Under the pieces are notes generated by a model. That model worked only from the letters and a program-made list of their open reading frames with translations, did no database searches and was not told the DNA's origin. A DNA stretch of 5,743 bases, taken from NCBI RefSeq assembly GCF_002855795.1, contig NZ_NJPO01000183.1, forward strand, positions 1 through 5,743, in the 5' to 3' direction. Of the stretch, positions 1-5,743 are shown one piece after another. Numbering within the stretch: position 1 is the stretch's first letter; each line of letters begins with the position of its first letter. Both the position numbers and the translations under genes were made by a program. Origin of the DNA: Candidatus Palibaumannia cicadellinicola. GTDB taxonomy: Bacteria; Pseudomonadota; Gammaproteobacteria; Enterobacterales; Enterobacteriaceae.

Positions 1-102
1 ATGAATAGGGAAAGTAAGGTAGTTGAAAGAAGCTATTAACTGAAAAAGTACCCAGGTTATTTGAAACCAAAAATGACAATATTTATGAGTAATGATAGTT
101 AT

Positions 103-145
103 AACAGATAACTAGCTCTATTGATCTGCAGACTAGCTACCTGTT
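103..145 (-). terminator. Possible 3' hairpin or weak terminator downstream of metE
   Basis: The arms 103-115 and 133-145 form a 13-pair stem around a 17-nt loop. On the plus strand two pairs are A-C mismatches, but in minus-strand RNA both become G-U wobbles, so all 13 pairs can form only in the sense of metE transcription. The hairpin begins 44 nt after the metE stop codon. It lacks the uridine run of a standard intrinsic terminator (the RNA continues AUAACUAUC), so it may instead protect the mRNA 3' end or be a decayed terminator. The rest of 1-189 shows no gene that I can support. Confidence 0.38.
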
Positions 146-189
146 CAAAATTAGCCAAATATAAAACTTAATTTAATGATTTTACGTTG

Positions 190-2466
190 TTACAACTTTT
201 CTTCGCGTAGTTTACGTGCTGCAGTGACCATATTTGCTAGCGCTAGACGTGTTTCCGGCCAAGTACGTGTTTTTAAGCCGCAGTCTGGGTTAACCCATAA
301 ACGTTCTGCTGGTATGCTTTGGATTGCTTTACGTAATAGCTTAATTATCGAAACATCACTCGGTATGTTAGGCGAATGAATATCATATACGCCAGGTCCG
401 ATATCGTTAGGATAATGAAATTTGTTGAATATTTCTAGTAACTGCATATCAGAACGAGAGCTTTCAATAGTGATTACATCAGCATCCAGCGCCGCTATCG
501 AATCCATAATATCGTTAAATTCGCTGTAGCACATATGAGTATGAATCTGCGTCTCATTTTTAGCAACCGCAGCGGTGAGACGAAATGCTTCTACCGCCCA
601 GTTAAGATACACGTGCCAAGTAGAATGTTTTAATGGCAACCCTTCACGTAATGCTGGCTCATCAATTTGAATAATGCCTATTCCAGCCTGCTCTAGATCT
701 ATGACTTCATCACGCAACGCTAAAGCTATCTGCCTCGCTATAGTTTTACGGCTAATATCTTCGCGCGGGAACGACCAACATAGAATCGTAACTGGCCCAG
801 TTAACATACCTTTGACAGGTTTTTTTGTCAAAGATTGAGCATAGCTCGCCCATTCGACCGTAATGGGCTGTGGACGGCTAATATCGCCAATAATAATCGG
901 TGGCTTAACACAACGAGAACCGTAACTCTGTACCCAACCATTCTGAGTAAAAATAAAACCATCTAAATGCTGACCAAAATATTCTACCATATCGTTACGT
1001 TCGGCTTCTCCGTGCACTAGAACATCGAGACCTAATAAATCTTGCTCAGTAATAGCTTGCTTAATGTGATCACGAATACCTGTTTTATAACTATCATCAT
1101 CTAAGCATCCATTCTTGAAATCAAGACGCAAACTCCGAATGGCAGAGGTTTGTGGGAAAGAACCGATAGTAGTTGTAGGTAATATTGGCAAGTTAAATCG
1201 CGTGCGCTGAACGGTTATGCGATTAACGTAATGCTGCTGGCGCTGACTATCAGCATCAGTTATCTGCTTCAGCCGAGCTTGAACTTGCGGATTGGTCACT
1301 TGATTTGATTCTTTACGCGCGCGGATCGGCGCGCTGTAGTCAGCTAGTTTAGCTTGATATTGAGTATCATCTTGCTGATTCAGCGCACTACGTAGTAAAC
1401 CTAGTTCAGCGCATTTTTGTATTGAAAAAGCAAACCAGCTTTTTACTTCCTTGTCTATACTTGTTTCAACGCTCAAATCAATTGGACTATGCAATAGCGA
1501 GCAAGAAGAGCCTACCCACAGTTTTCGCTGATTGGCTAATGAACGTAGTTGCTCAAATTTACTTTGCAAATTAGCGCGCCAAATATTACGACCGTTTATC
1601 ACTCCTGCAGAAAGCACCCAGTCCGACGGAAGATGATTATGCAAAGTTTTCAGGTCGTCGTCACCAGCGATGAGATCAACATGTAGCCCTTGTACTGATA
1701 GCTTAGTTATGATCTCCAGCTGATGCGCGATACTATCGAAATAAGTAGTTAGTAGTAGTTTACTATATCCTTGTAAAGCCTCATAGGCCTTATAATAAGC
1801 ATAGCACCATGCTGGTGGTAACTCGAGTATTAACGCTGGCTCGTCGATTTGCACCCAATCTACGTTACGTTTAGTAAGTTCAGCTAATACTTGCTGATAA
1901 ACAGGCAAAAGTACCGATAGCAGTGATAGGCGGTCAAAACTAGTTCCCTTAACTTTACCTAACCACAGGTAGCTAATTGGCCCAAGCAGTACTGGCTTAA
2001 CGCGGTAGCCTAATGCTAGGGCTTCGTCAACTTCTTCTAGCAACTGAGTCCAACCTAGATGAAATGTTTGACCAATTGTAAATTCAGGTACGATATAATG
2101 ATAGTTGGTATTAAACCATTTGGTCATTTCAGAAGCTAATGCTGGTTTGCCGGTTGGCGCGCTACCGCGGCAGATGCGGAACAGGGTATCAATATCGCTT
2201 GGCTTGTCGCCGTTACGGTGACGTATTGGCACATTATCTAACATTAAGCTAGTGGTTAGTACATGATCGTACCAAGCAAAATCACCCACGGGTAGCATAT
2301 CTACCCCTGCATCTTTCTGCTGTTGCCAGTGACGCGCACGCAACTCTCGACCTGTGTCGAGCAACTGTTGCTGAGTTATATTACCAGCCCAATAATTTTC
2401 CTGCGCGATTTTTAATTCACGGTGTAAGCCAATGCGTGGAAAACCGAGTGTATGACTCAAAATCAT
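190..2466 (-). CDS. metE: Cobalamin-independent methionine synthase (MetE)
   Basis: MetE is the cytosolic zinc enzyme that moves the methyl group of 5-methyltetrahydropteroyl-triglutamate to homocysteine, the last step of methionine synthesis, without vitamin B12. The product is 758 aa (E. coli: 753) and aligns end to end with the E. coli protein as I remember it. The N-terminal barrel runs to about residue 390. The catalytic C-terminal barrel holds [11 protein letters not shown] near 431-440 and [11 protein letters not shown] near 600-609. The expected zinc ligands are present: His644 and Cys646 in THMCY, Glu668 in TIESSRSD and Cys729 in NPDCGLK. I chose the ATG at 2464-2466 because it gives the family N-terminus ([11 protein letters not shown]) and has GGAG 9 nt upstream; an in-frame TTG 15 nt earlier overlaps that ribosome site. 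It is divergent from its activator gene metR. The frame is intact with no missing key residue. Confidence 0.98.
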   Translation of the reverse strand: MILSHTLGFPRIGLHRELKIAQENYWAGNITQQQLLDTGRELRARHWQQQKDAGVDMLPVGDFAWYDHVLTTSLMLDNVPIRHRNGDKPSDIDTLFRICRGSAPTGKPALASEMTKWFNTNYHYIVPEFTIGQTFHLGWTQLLEEVDEALALGYRVKPVLLGPISYLWLGKVKGTSFDRLSLLSVLLPVYQQVLAELTKRNVDWVQIDEPALILELPPAWCYAYYKAYEALQGYSKLLLTTYFDSIAHQLEIITKLSVQGLHVDLIAGDDDLKTLHNHLPSDWVLSAGVINGRNIWRANLQSKFEQLRSLANQRKLWVGSSCSLLHSPIDLSVETSIDKEVKSWFAFSIQKCAELGLLRSALNQQDDTQYQAKLADYSAPIRARKESNQVTNPQVQARLKQITDADSQRQQHYVNRITVQRTRFNLPILPTTTIGSFPQTSAIRSLRLDFKNGCLDDDSYKTGIRDHIKQAITEQDLLGLDVLVHGEAERNDMVEYFGQHLDGFIFTQNGWVQSYGSRCVKPPIIIGDISRPQPITVEWASYAQSLTKKPVKGMLTGPVTILCWSFPREDISRKTIARQIALALRDEVIDLEQAGIGIIQIDEPALREGLPLKHSTWHVYLNWAVEAFRLTAAVAKNETQIHTHMCYSEFNDIMDSIAALDADVITIESSRSDMQLLEIFNKFHYPNDIGPGVYDIHSPNIPSDVSIIKLLRKAIQSIPAERLWVNPDCGLKTRTWPETRLALANMVTAARKLREEKL

Positions 2467-2475
2467 TATTAACTT

Positions 2476-2479
2476 CTCC
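2476..2479 (-). promoter_or_regulatory. metE ribosome binding site
   Basis: The minus strand reads GGAG, then 9 nt, then ATG at 2466. This fixes the metE start at the internal ATG: the alternative in-frame TTG at 2479-2481 would lie on the ribosome site itself and would add five residues absent from E. coli MetE. Confidence 0.75.
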
Positions 2480-2484
2480 AATTA

Positions 2485-2500
2485 AGACGTCCAGATGTTT
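2485..2500. promoter_or_regulatory. Two tandem MetJ met boxes between metE and metR
   Basis: AGACGTCC (2485-2492) and AGATGTTT (2493-2500) abut with no gap. Against the MetJ consensus AGACGTCT they match 7 of 8 and 6 of 8. The next octamer (2501-2508) matches 5 of 8. MetJ with bound SAM is known to bind arrays of two or more adjacent 8-bp boxes cooperatively, so phase and spacing are right. The site lies just upstream of the metE ribosome site, where bound repressor would block metE. Whether this organism keeps metJ cannot be seen here. Confidence 0.62.
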
Positions 2501-2505
2501 ACACT

Positions 2506-2511
2506 CCTATA
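2506..2511 (-). promoter_or_regulatory. Candidate metE -10 hexamer
   Basis: On the minus strand TATAGG matches TATAAT at 4 of 6. It would start RNA near 2499, within the met boxes, leaving a leader of about 33 nt. No good -35 lies at 16-18 nt; the nearest resemblance, TTGTAA at 2532-2537, is 20 nt away. A poor -35 would suit a promoter that needs MetR activation. The candidate MetR site is centred about 46 bp upstream of this start. The assignment is inference. Confidence 0.28.
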
Positions 2512-2530
2512 ATTAGGATGTACTGTATCG

Positions 2531-2559
2531 TTTACAAGCGCAAATTATTCACTTATACA
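2531..2559 (+). promoter_or_regulatory. Candidate metR promoter
   Basis: TTTACA (2531-2536, 5 of 6 to TTGACA) and TATACA (2554-2559, 4 of 6 to TATAAT) are separated by exactly 17 bp. Transcription would start near 2566, only about 6 nt before the metR ATG. The candidate MetR site falls in the spacer, which suits the known repression of metR by its own product. Confidence 0.42.
2539..2551. promoter_or_regulatory. Candidate MetR binding site
   Basis: CGCAAATTATTCA matches the enterobacterial MetR motif TGAANNTNNTTCA at 6 of 8 arm positions and at the central T. One arm (TTCA) is perfect and the other degenerate. Its place between divergent metE and metR, upstream of metE and inside the candidate metR promoter, is where a MetR site would be expected. 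The match is short, so chance cannot be excluded. Confidence 0.38.
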
Positions 2560-2571
2560 TGACACAATCTC

Positions 2572-3483
2572 ATGATTGAACTAAAACATCTTAGAACTCT
2601 GCAGGTGTTGCGTAATAGCGGTTCATTAGCTGCTGCGGCAGCGCAAATTCACCAAACTCAATCAGCGTTATCACATCAATTTAGTGATCTAGAACATCGC
2701 CTCGGCTTTCGACTATTTGTGCGTAAAAGCCAGCCCCTACGTTTTACCACGCAGGGTGACATCTTACTACAGCTTGCCGAACAAATACTACCACAGGTAC
2801 AACAGGCGTTACATACTTGTCAGCAGCCGCATCAGACTACTATCCGTTTGGCTATTGAGTGTCATAGCTGTATTCAGTGGCTAACTCCTGCTCTAGCTAA
2901 ATTTAACGAAAAATGGCCGCAAGTACTAATGGATTTTCGCTCTGGCGTTACCTTCGATCCACAGCCTGCCCTACAACAAGGCAAACTGGATTTAGTGCTC
3001 ACATCGGATATTTTGGCACGTAGCGGTTTGTACTACGCGCCAATGTTTGATTACGAAGTACGATTAGTATTAGCACCTACTCACTTTCTCGCTCATAAAC
3101 TTGCGATTACTCCCCATGATTTATGCCAGGAAACCCTACTTATCTACCCGGTGCAACGTAGTCGTATGGATATTTGGCGCAAATTCCTGCAGCCAGCTGG
3201 TATAAGTCCAGTGTTAAAAACAGTTGATAATACTCTGTTACTAATCCAAATGGTATCCGCACGCATGGGTATTGCTGCATTACCGCACTGGGTCGTAGAA
3301 AGTTTTGAGCGCCAAGGTTTAATTGTTACTATCTCACTGGGGGAAGGATTATGGAGTCGTCTGTATGCTGCAGTACGTGATGGTGAACAGCATCAACCAA
3401 TAACTGAAGCGTTTATTTACTCAGCTCGTCAACATGCTAATGCACATTTACCTTATGTACGGACTCGTACATTTATTTATTAA
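2572..3483 (+). CDS. metR: LysR-family regulator of methionine synthesis (MetR)
   Basis: MetR is a cytosolic LysR-type DNA-binding protein; in enterics it activates metE (and others such as metA, metF, metH and glyA) with homocysteine as coeffector, and represses its own gene. The product is 303 aa. Residues 1-60 form the winged helix-turn-helix, with the helices around 18-40 ([20 protein letters not shown]). The effector-binding domain covers about 90-290 and keeps the long conserved runs [14 protein letters not shown] (95-108), [14 protein letters not shown] and [10 protein letters not shown]. Identity to E. coli MetR is very high, so the specificity call is firm. It is about 14 residues shorter than the 317-aa E. 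coli protein, losing only the variable tail after LPYV. No Shine-Dalgarno sequence precedes the ATG. It is divergent from metE and convergent with metK. Confidence 0.97.
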   Translation: MIELKHLRTLQVLRNSGSLAAAAAQIHQTQSALSHQFSDLEHRLGFRLFVRKSQPLRFTTQGDILLQLAEQILPQVQQALHTCQQPHQTTIRLAIECHSCIQWLTPALAKFNEKWPQVLMDFRSGVTFDPQPALQQGKLDLVLTSDILARSGLYYAPMFDYEVRLVLAPTHFLAHKLAITPHDLCQETLLIYPVQRSRMDIWRKFLQPAGISPVLKTVDNTLLLIQMVSARMGIAALPHWVVESFERQGLIVTISLGEGLWSRLYAAVRDGEQHQPITEAFIYSARQHANAHLPYVRTRTFIY

Positions 3484-3518
3484 TGGTAACGTTAAGCTCA
3501 TAAAACAAATCATTAATA

Positions 3519-3535
3519 AAATGATATAATCATTT
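3519..3535. terminator. Weak AT-rich inverted repeat between convergent metR and metK
   Basis: AAATGAT and ATCATTT form a perfect 7-bp inverted repeat around ATA. A further ATCATT at 3509-3514 could pair with the same arm instead. It is almost free of G and C and has no long T run, so a working intrinsic terminator is doubtful. It is the only hairpin I see in the 59-bp gap where both transcripts must end or overlap. Confidence 0.28.
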
Positions 3536-3542
3536 ACTAGTT

Positions 3543-4691
3543 TTAGCCTGCAGCATCACGTAGTAATATCGCTTTATCGGTCTTTTCCCACGGAAAATGC
3601 TCACGGCCAAAGTGGCCATAAGCTGCTGTTTCACGGTAAATCGGTTGCAGCAGGTTGAGCATGCTAATTAAGCTATAAGGACGCAAATCAAAAAATTCAT
3701 GTACTAAAGCTATTAAATTATCAGCTGGAATTTTCTCAGTACCAAAAGTATCAATAGTCAAAGATGTAGGATCTGCTACACCAATAGCATAAGACACCTG
3801 AATTTCACATCTTTCTGCTAGTCCTGCAGCGACAATATTTTTCGCGACATAACGCGCGGCATAGGCGGCAGAACGGTCTACTTTAGATGGATCTTTCCCA
3901 GAAAAAGCTCCTCCGCCGTGACGGGCCATGCCGCCGTAGGTATCTACTATAATCTTACGACCAGTTAGCCCACAATCGCCCATAGGACCACCTATGACAA
4001 AACGACCAGTTGGATTAATAAAAAATTTTGTTTGTGCTGAAAGCCACTTAGCTGGCAGTACTGGTTTAATTATCTCTTCCATGACAGCTTCTTGCAAATG
4101 GGGTAAAGAAATATTTTCTATGTGTTGGGTAGAAAGTACTACCGTATCGATACCAACTACTTTACCTTGATCATAAGCAAAGGTAACCTGGCTTTTAGCG
4201 TCTGGACGTAACCAAGGTAGGGTACCATTTTTACGCACCTGAGACTGACGTGCTACAAGACGATGAGCGTAGGTAATAGGTGCTGGCATTAGTACATCTG
4301 TTTCGTTAGTAGCGTAACCAAACATCAGACCCTGGTCGCCCGCTCCTTGTTCTCGTGGATCGGTACGATCAATACCTTGGTTAATATCTGGCGACTGTTT
4401 ACTAATAAGACTTAAAACGGCGCAGGAGTTAGCATCAAATTCCATATCTGAATGAGTATAACCTATCTCACGGATGGTATTGCGGGTTAGTTCTTCGATA
4501 TCAATCCAAGCACTGGTAGTTATTTCGCCACCTACTAGTACCATACCAGTTTTAACATAAGTTTCACAAGCAACGCGTGCTTTTAGATCTTGTGCTAAAA
4601 TAGCGTCTAACACTGCGTCAGAAATCTGGTCCGCTATTTTATCAGGATGCCCTTCGGAAACAGATTCCGATGTAAATAAGTGCTTAGCCAT
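3543..4691 (-). CDS. metK: S-adenosylmethionine synthetase (methionine adenosyltransferase)
   Basis: MetK is the cytosolic enzyme, tetrameric in E. coli, that joins methionine and ATP to make SAM, releasing phosphate and pyrophosphate. The product is 382 aa (E. coli: 384; the final Leu-Lys is absent). Family signatures are intact: GHPDK (14-18, ATP and metal site), GAGDQG (116-121) and GGGAFSGKD (259-267). The expected catalytic residues His15, Asp17, Lys18, Asp119, Lys166, Asp239, Lys246 and Lys266 are all present. I chose the ATG at 4689-4691 because it gives the universal [11 protein letters not shown] start and has AAAGGT upstream. The frame stays open for 37 more codons upstream, but that stretch is not part of known MetK and has no ribosome site. 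It converges with metR. SAM is the MetJ corepressor, so the met boxes upstream suggest feedback control. Confidence 0.98.
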   Translation of the reverse strand: MAKHLFTSESVSEGHPDKIADQISDAVLDAILAQDLKARVACETYVKTGMVLVGGEITTSAWIDIEELTRNTIREIGYTHSDMEFDANSCAVLSLISKQSPDINQGIDRTDPREQGAGDQGLMFGYATNETDVLMPAPITYAHRLVARQSQVRKNGTLPWLRPDAKSQVTFAYDQGKVVGIDTVVLSTQHIENISLPHLQEAVMEEIIKPVLPAKWLSAQTKFFINPTGRFVIGGPMGDCGLTGRKIIVDTYGGMARHGGGAFSGKDPSKVDRSAAYAARYVAKNIVAAGLAERCEIQVSYAIGVADPTSLTIDTFGTEKIPADNLIALVHEFFDLRPYSLISMLNLLQPIYRETAAYGHFGREHFPWEKTDKAILLRDAAG

Positions 4692-4700
4692 TAGTATTTT

Positions 4701-4706
4701 ACCTTT
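4701..4706 (-). promoter_or_regulatory. metK ribosome binding site
   Basis: The minus strand reads AAAGGT, with AGGT ending 9 nt before the ATG at 4691. It supports this start over the upstream in-frame ATG at 4797-4799, which has no purine-rich site before it. Confidence 0.68.
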
Positions 4707-4756
4707 GGAGACGAGACGGGTGAGATAAAAATTATGATTGCATAGCGCTAGGAATG

Positions 4757-4778
4757 GTATCAGCAACTTTACTGATAC
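4757..4778 (-). promoter_or_regulatory. Hairpin in the metK leader region
   Basis: GTATCAG (4757-4763) and CTGATAC (4772-4778) are a perfect 7-bp inverted repeat with an 8-nt loop, 65 nt upstream of the metK start. A second repeat, CTTTGAT (4778-4784) and ATCAAAG (4798-4804), shares its edge base with the first. If metK transcription starts near 4815, both would lie in the mRNA leader. It does not resemble a known SAM riboswitch that I recognise. A role is unproven. Confidence 0.35.
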
Positions 4779-4822
4779 TTTGATAATCACAATACGCATC
4801 AAAGTTATCTACCCTAGTCACA

Positions 4823-4851
4823 ATTATCTAGTCTAGATGGATTAACTTCTA
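4823..4851 (-). promoter_or_regulatory. Candidate metK promoter
   Basis: On the minus strand GATAAT (4823-4828) matches TATAAT at 5 of 6, and TAGAAG 17 bp upstream (4846-4851) matches TTGACA at only 3 of 6. The start would be near 4815, giving a leader of about 120 nt. The pair overlaps the candidate met boxes, as expected for a MetJ-repressed promoter. The -35 is weak, so confidence is low. Confidence 0.3.
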
Positions 4852-4858
4852 GATGGCT
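4827..4858. promoter_or_regulatory. Four tandem degenerate MetJ met boxes upstream of metK
   Basis: Read in 8-bp steps, the octamers TCTAGTCT, AGATGGAT, TAACTTCT and AGATGGCT match the consensus AGACGTCT at 4, 5, 5 and 6 of 8. TCTAGATGG occurs at 4832-4840 and again at 4848-4856, exactly 16 bp (two boxes) apart. MetJ is known to use long arrays of poor boxes through cooperative binding, and metK belongs to the MetJ regulon in E. coli. Individual matches are weak; phasing, repeat and location carry the case. Confidence 0.42.
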
Positions 4859-4866
4859 ATTTTAGG

Positions 4867-4896
4867 TTAGTAATTACTAAAATTACTAGTAATTTT
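4867..4896. repeat. Four copies of TAGTAATT as overlapping palindromes
   Basis: Two perfect palindromes sit end to end: 14 bp at 4867-4880 and 18 bp at 4879-4896. Together they hold the octamer TAGTAATT four times: forward (4868-4875), reverse (4872-4879), reverse (4881-4888) and forward (4887-4894). Seven T residues (4893-4899) overlap the right end on the plus strand. The cluster begins 8 bp from the met-box array. It could be an operator, a weak bidirectional terminator or a chance AT-rich structure. Confidence 0.6.
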
Positions 4897-4907
4897 TTTA
4901 TATTAAA

Positions 4908-4923
4908 TACATCAGCTAATGTA
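4908..4923 (-). terminator. Weak hairpin that could end nudE transcription
   Basis: In minus-strand RNA the arms UACAUU and GAUGUA pair over 6 bp, including one U-G wobble, around AGCU and are followed by UUUAAU. It lies about 90 nt after the nudE stop. The stem is short and AT-rich. No better terminator is visible between nudE and metK, so read-through toward metK is possible. Confidence 0.25.
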
Positions 4924-5011
4924 AAACAAACCAAATTAGTTAAAAACTTAACATATTTATTCTTGACTTAATGTAGTAAAGAAATGCAGTTAAGATAGAT
5001 AAGCTCATAAT

Positions 5012-5557
5012 TTACTTTAACCAAGCGTGGGCAAGAAATAGCGCGCTGATATTACGTGCCTCACAAAAATCTATTTCATTTAGTAATGCTAACATACGCG
5101 CTACTGGCCAACGAACTAGTGGCAATGTTTCTGGCTCATCGCCTTGCCGCTTTTGTGGATAAAGCTTCTGAGCTACCACAATATTCATTTTGCTCGATAA
5201 ATAAGAAGGCGCTATAGTCAGGCGATGGAGAAAGGTAAAAGTATGTGCACCGTAGCCAGCTTCTTCCATTAGTTCACGATTAGCAGCTTCCATAATTTCT
5301 TCTCCGGTATCGATGAGTCCTTTTGGAAAGCTAAGTTCATAGTCCTCAATACCGACACCGTACTCACGAATTAGCAGTAAGTGATCATCAATGACTGGTA
5401 CTATCATTACCGACTCACGATCTGATGGCTGCATTCGTTCGTACACTCTACAAACGCCATTACTAAACTCTAAATTAACAGATTCAACGGTAAATAAGCG
5501 GGACCTAGCGACGGTCTCTACATGATTTATTTTGGGTTTTTGCAACATGTTATTCAT
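5012..5557 (-). CDS. nudE: Nudix hydrolase NudE (ADP compounds hydrolase)
   Basis: NudE is a cytosolic Nudix hydrolase; in E. coli it splits ADP-ribose, NADH and diadenosine polyphosphates at the pyrophosphate bond. The product is 181 aa (E. coli: 186) and lacks only a few C-terminal residues. The Nudix box G-x5-E-x7-REL-x-EE-x-G lies at 80-102 (GLIDTGEE...RELMEEAGY), with the metal-binding glutamates intact. NudE-type flanking sequence is conserved: VETVARSRLFTVESV near the start, APSYLSSKMNIVVAQ (116-130) and the tail EARNISALFL. I chose the ATG at 5555-5557 because MNNMLQKPKI aligns without gaps to the E. coli start and GGAA lies 7 nt upstream. The frame continues 45 codons further to a TTG, which I reject. 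It points the same way as metK but 320 bp away, so no operon is implied. Confidence 0.95.
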   Translation of the reverse strand: MNNMLQKPKINHVETVARSRLFTVESVNLEFSNGVCRVYERMQPSDRESVMIVPVIDDHLLLIREYGVGIEDYELSFPKGLIDTGEEIMEAANRELMEEAGYGAHTFTFLHRLTIAPSYLSSKMNIVVAQKLYPQKRQGDEPETLPLVRWPVARMLALLNEIDFCEARNISALFLAHAWLK

Positions 5558-5660
5558 AAAATTTCCGCAAATTACGCACATAGTTACTAAATATGGTTGA
5601 TTTAGATCTACATTGTGCGTTAATAATAGATTACGCCGCCAGCTGCTATCAGCACATCTA

Positions 5661-5688
5661 GTAATAAAGCCGCTTACACAATTTCCAA
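5661..5688 (-). promoter_or_regulatory. Tentative nudE promoter
   Basis: On the minus strand TTGGAA (5683-5688) and TATTAC (5661-5666) each match the sigma-70 consensus at 4 of 6 with a 16-bp spacer. The start would be near 5654, about 97 nt before the nudE ATG. The remaining bases up to 5743 show no gene start that I can support; E. coli has mrcA divergent here, but no mrcA start is recognisable within the window. Confidence 0.22.
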
Positions 5689-5743
5689 GCAAGCTGGAAT
5701 AACAATAGCAATAGGAAAAGGGCGATATATAAAAAAAAGATAG

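Noticed and set aside
1..39. 12-codon frame from ATG at base 1
   Set aside because: It is too short, sits at the window edge and has no visible upstream ribosome site, so nothing supports it.
111..138. Direct repeat ACTAGCT (111-117 and 132-138) as an insertion target duplication
   Set aside because: No mobile element lies between the copies, and they are parts of the hairpin arms at 103-145.
176..379. 67-codon open frame on the plus strand
   Set aside because: It lies almost wholly antisense to the 3' end of metE, resembles no family I know and has no ribosome site.
2467..2481. In-frame TTG start adding five residues to MetE
   Set aside because: The TTG overlaps the Shine-Dalgarno sequence of the ATG at 2466, and the extra residues are absent from E. 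coli MetE.
2508..2513. Perfect TATAAT on the plus strand as metR -10
   Set aside because: No hexamer near TTGACA lies 16-18 bp upstream (the 17-bp position reads AGACGT), and the pair at 2531-2559 is better spaced.
4709..4718. Repeated AGACG resembling half met boxes near the metK start
   Set aside because: The repeat unit is 5 bp, not 8 bp, so it does not fit MetJ phasing.
4692..4802. 37-codon in-frame N-terminal extension of MetK with a hydrophobic stretch
   Set aside because: MetK starts universally at [15 protein letters not shown] sequence, a good ribosome site precedes that ATG, and none precedes the upstream starts. Chance openness is likelier than a signal peptide on a cytosolic enzyme.
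4692..4815. SAM riboswitch in the metK leader
   Set aside because: I see simple hairpins but none of the conserved core of known SAM riboswitch classes, and enterics generally use MetJ instead.
4963..4968. TTGACT as a plus-strand -35 between metK and nudE
   Set aside because: No -10 sits at an acceptable distance; the nearest (TAAGAT) is 22 bp away, and no plus-strand gene follows.
5558..5692. 45-codon in-frame extension of NudE from a TTG
   Set aside because: The extension has no NudE counterpart, and the ATG at 5557 aligns with the known start.

Overview
The window holds four complete protein genes, three of them belonging to methionine and S-adenosylmethionine (SAM) metabolism. All four proteins read as clear orthologues of enterobacterial proteins (MetE, MetR, MetK, NudE), recognised from remembered E. 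coli sequences and family motifs, not from a search. Base composition is about 40% GC in the coding samples I counted and lower between genes. CTAG, normally scarce in enterics, is common here. An AT-biased gammaproteobacterium close to the Enterobacterales is therefore likely, most plausibly a moderately reduced insect endosymbiont. A Baumannia-like sharpshooter symbiont, which supplies methionine to its host, would fit well, but the species call is inference.

Layout, left to right: 1-189 is non-coding, downstream of metE, with one long imperfect hairpin at 103-145. metE (190-2466, minus) and metR (2572-3483, plus) are divergent across 105 bp. That gap carries two adjacent 8-bp MetJ-type met boxes (2485-2500), a candidate MetR site (2539-2551) and overlapping promoter-like hexamers. 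metR then converges on metK (3543-4691, minus) with a 59-bp gap. The 320-bp gap 4692-5011 between metK and nudE holds a possible metK leader hairpin (4757-4778), four tandem but degenerate met boxes (4827-4858) over a weak promoter, a cluster of 8-bp inverted and direct repeats (4867-4896) and a weak hairpin that could end nudE transcription. nudE (5012-5557, minus) follows, and 5558-5743 is its upstream region.

The genes form a coherent unit. MetE makes methionine from homocysteine, MetK converts it to SAM, SAM is the corepressor of MetJ, and MetR senses homocysteine and activates metE. In E. coli metK lies far from metE-metR, so the grouping here is a rearrangement relative to that genome. 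The operators suggest that both arms of methionine control may survive, although metJ itself is not in the window. NudE has no obvious methionine role and looks like a neighbour by chance.

No mobile element, RNA gene, CRISPR array or novel multi-gene system is visible. The interest lies in the non-coding DNA between the methionine genes.
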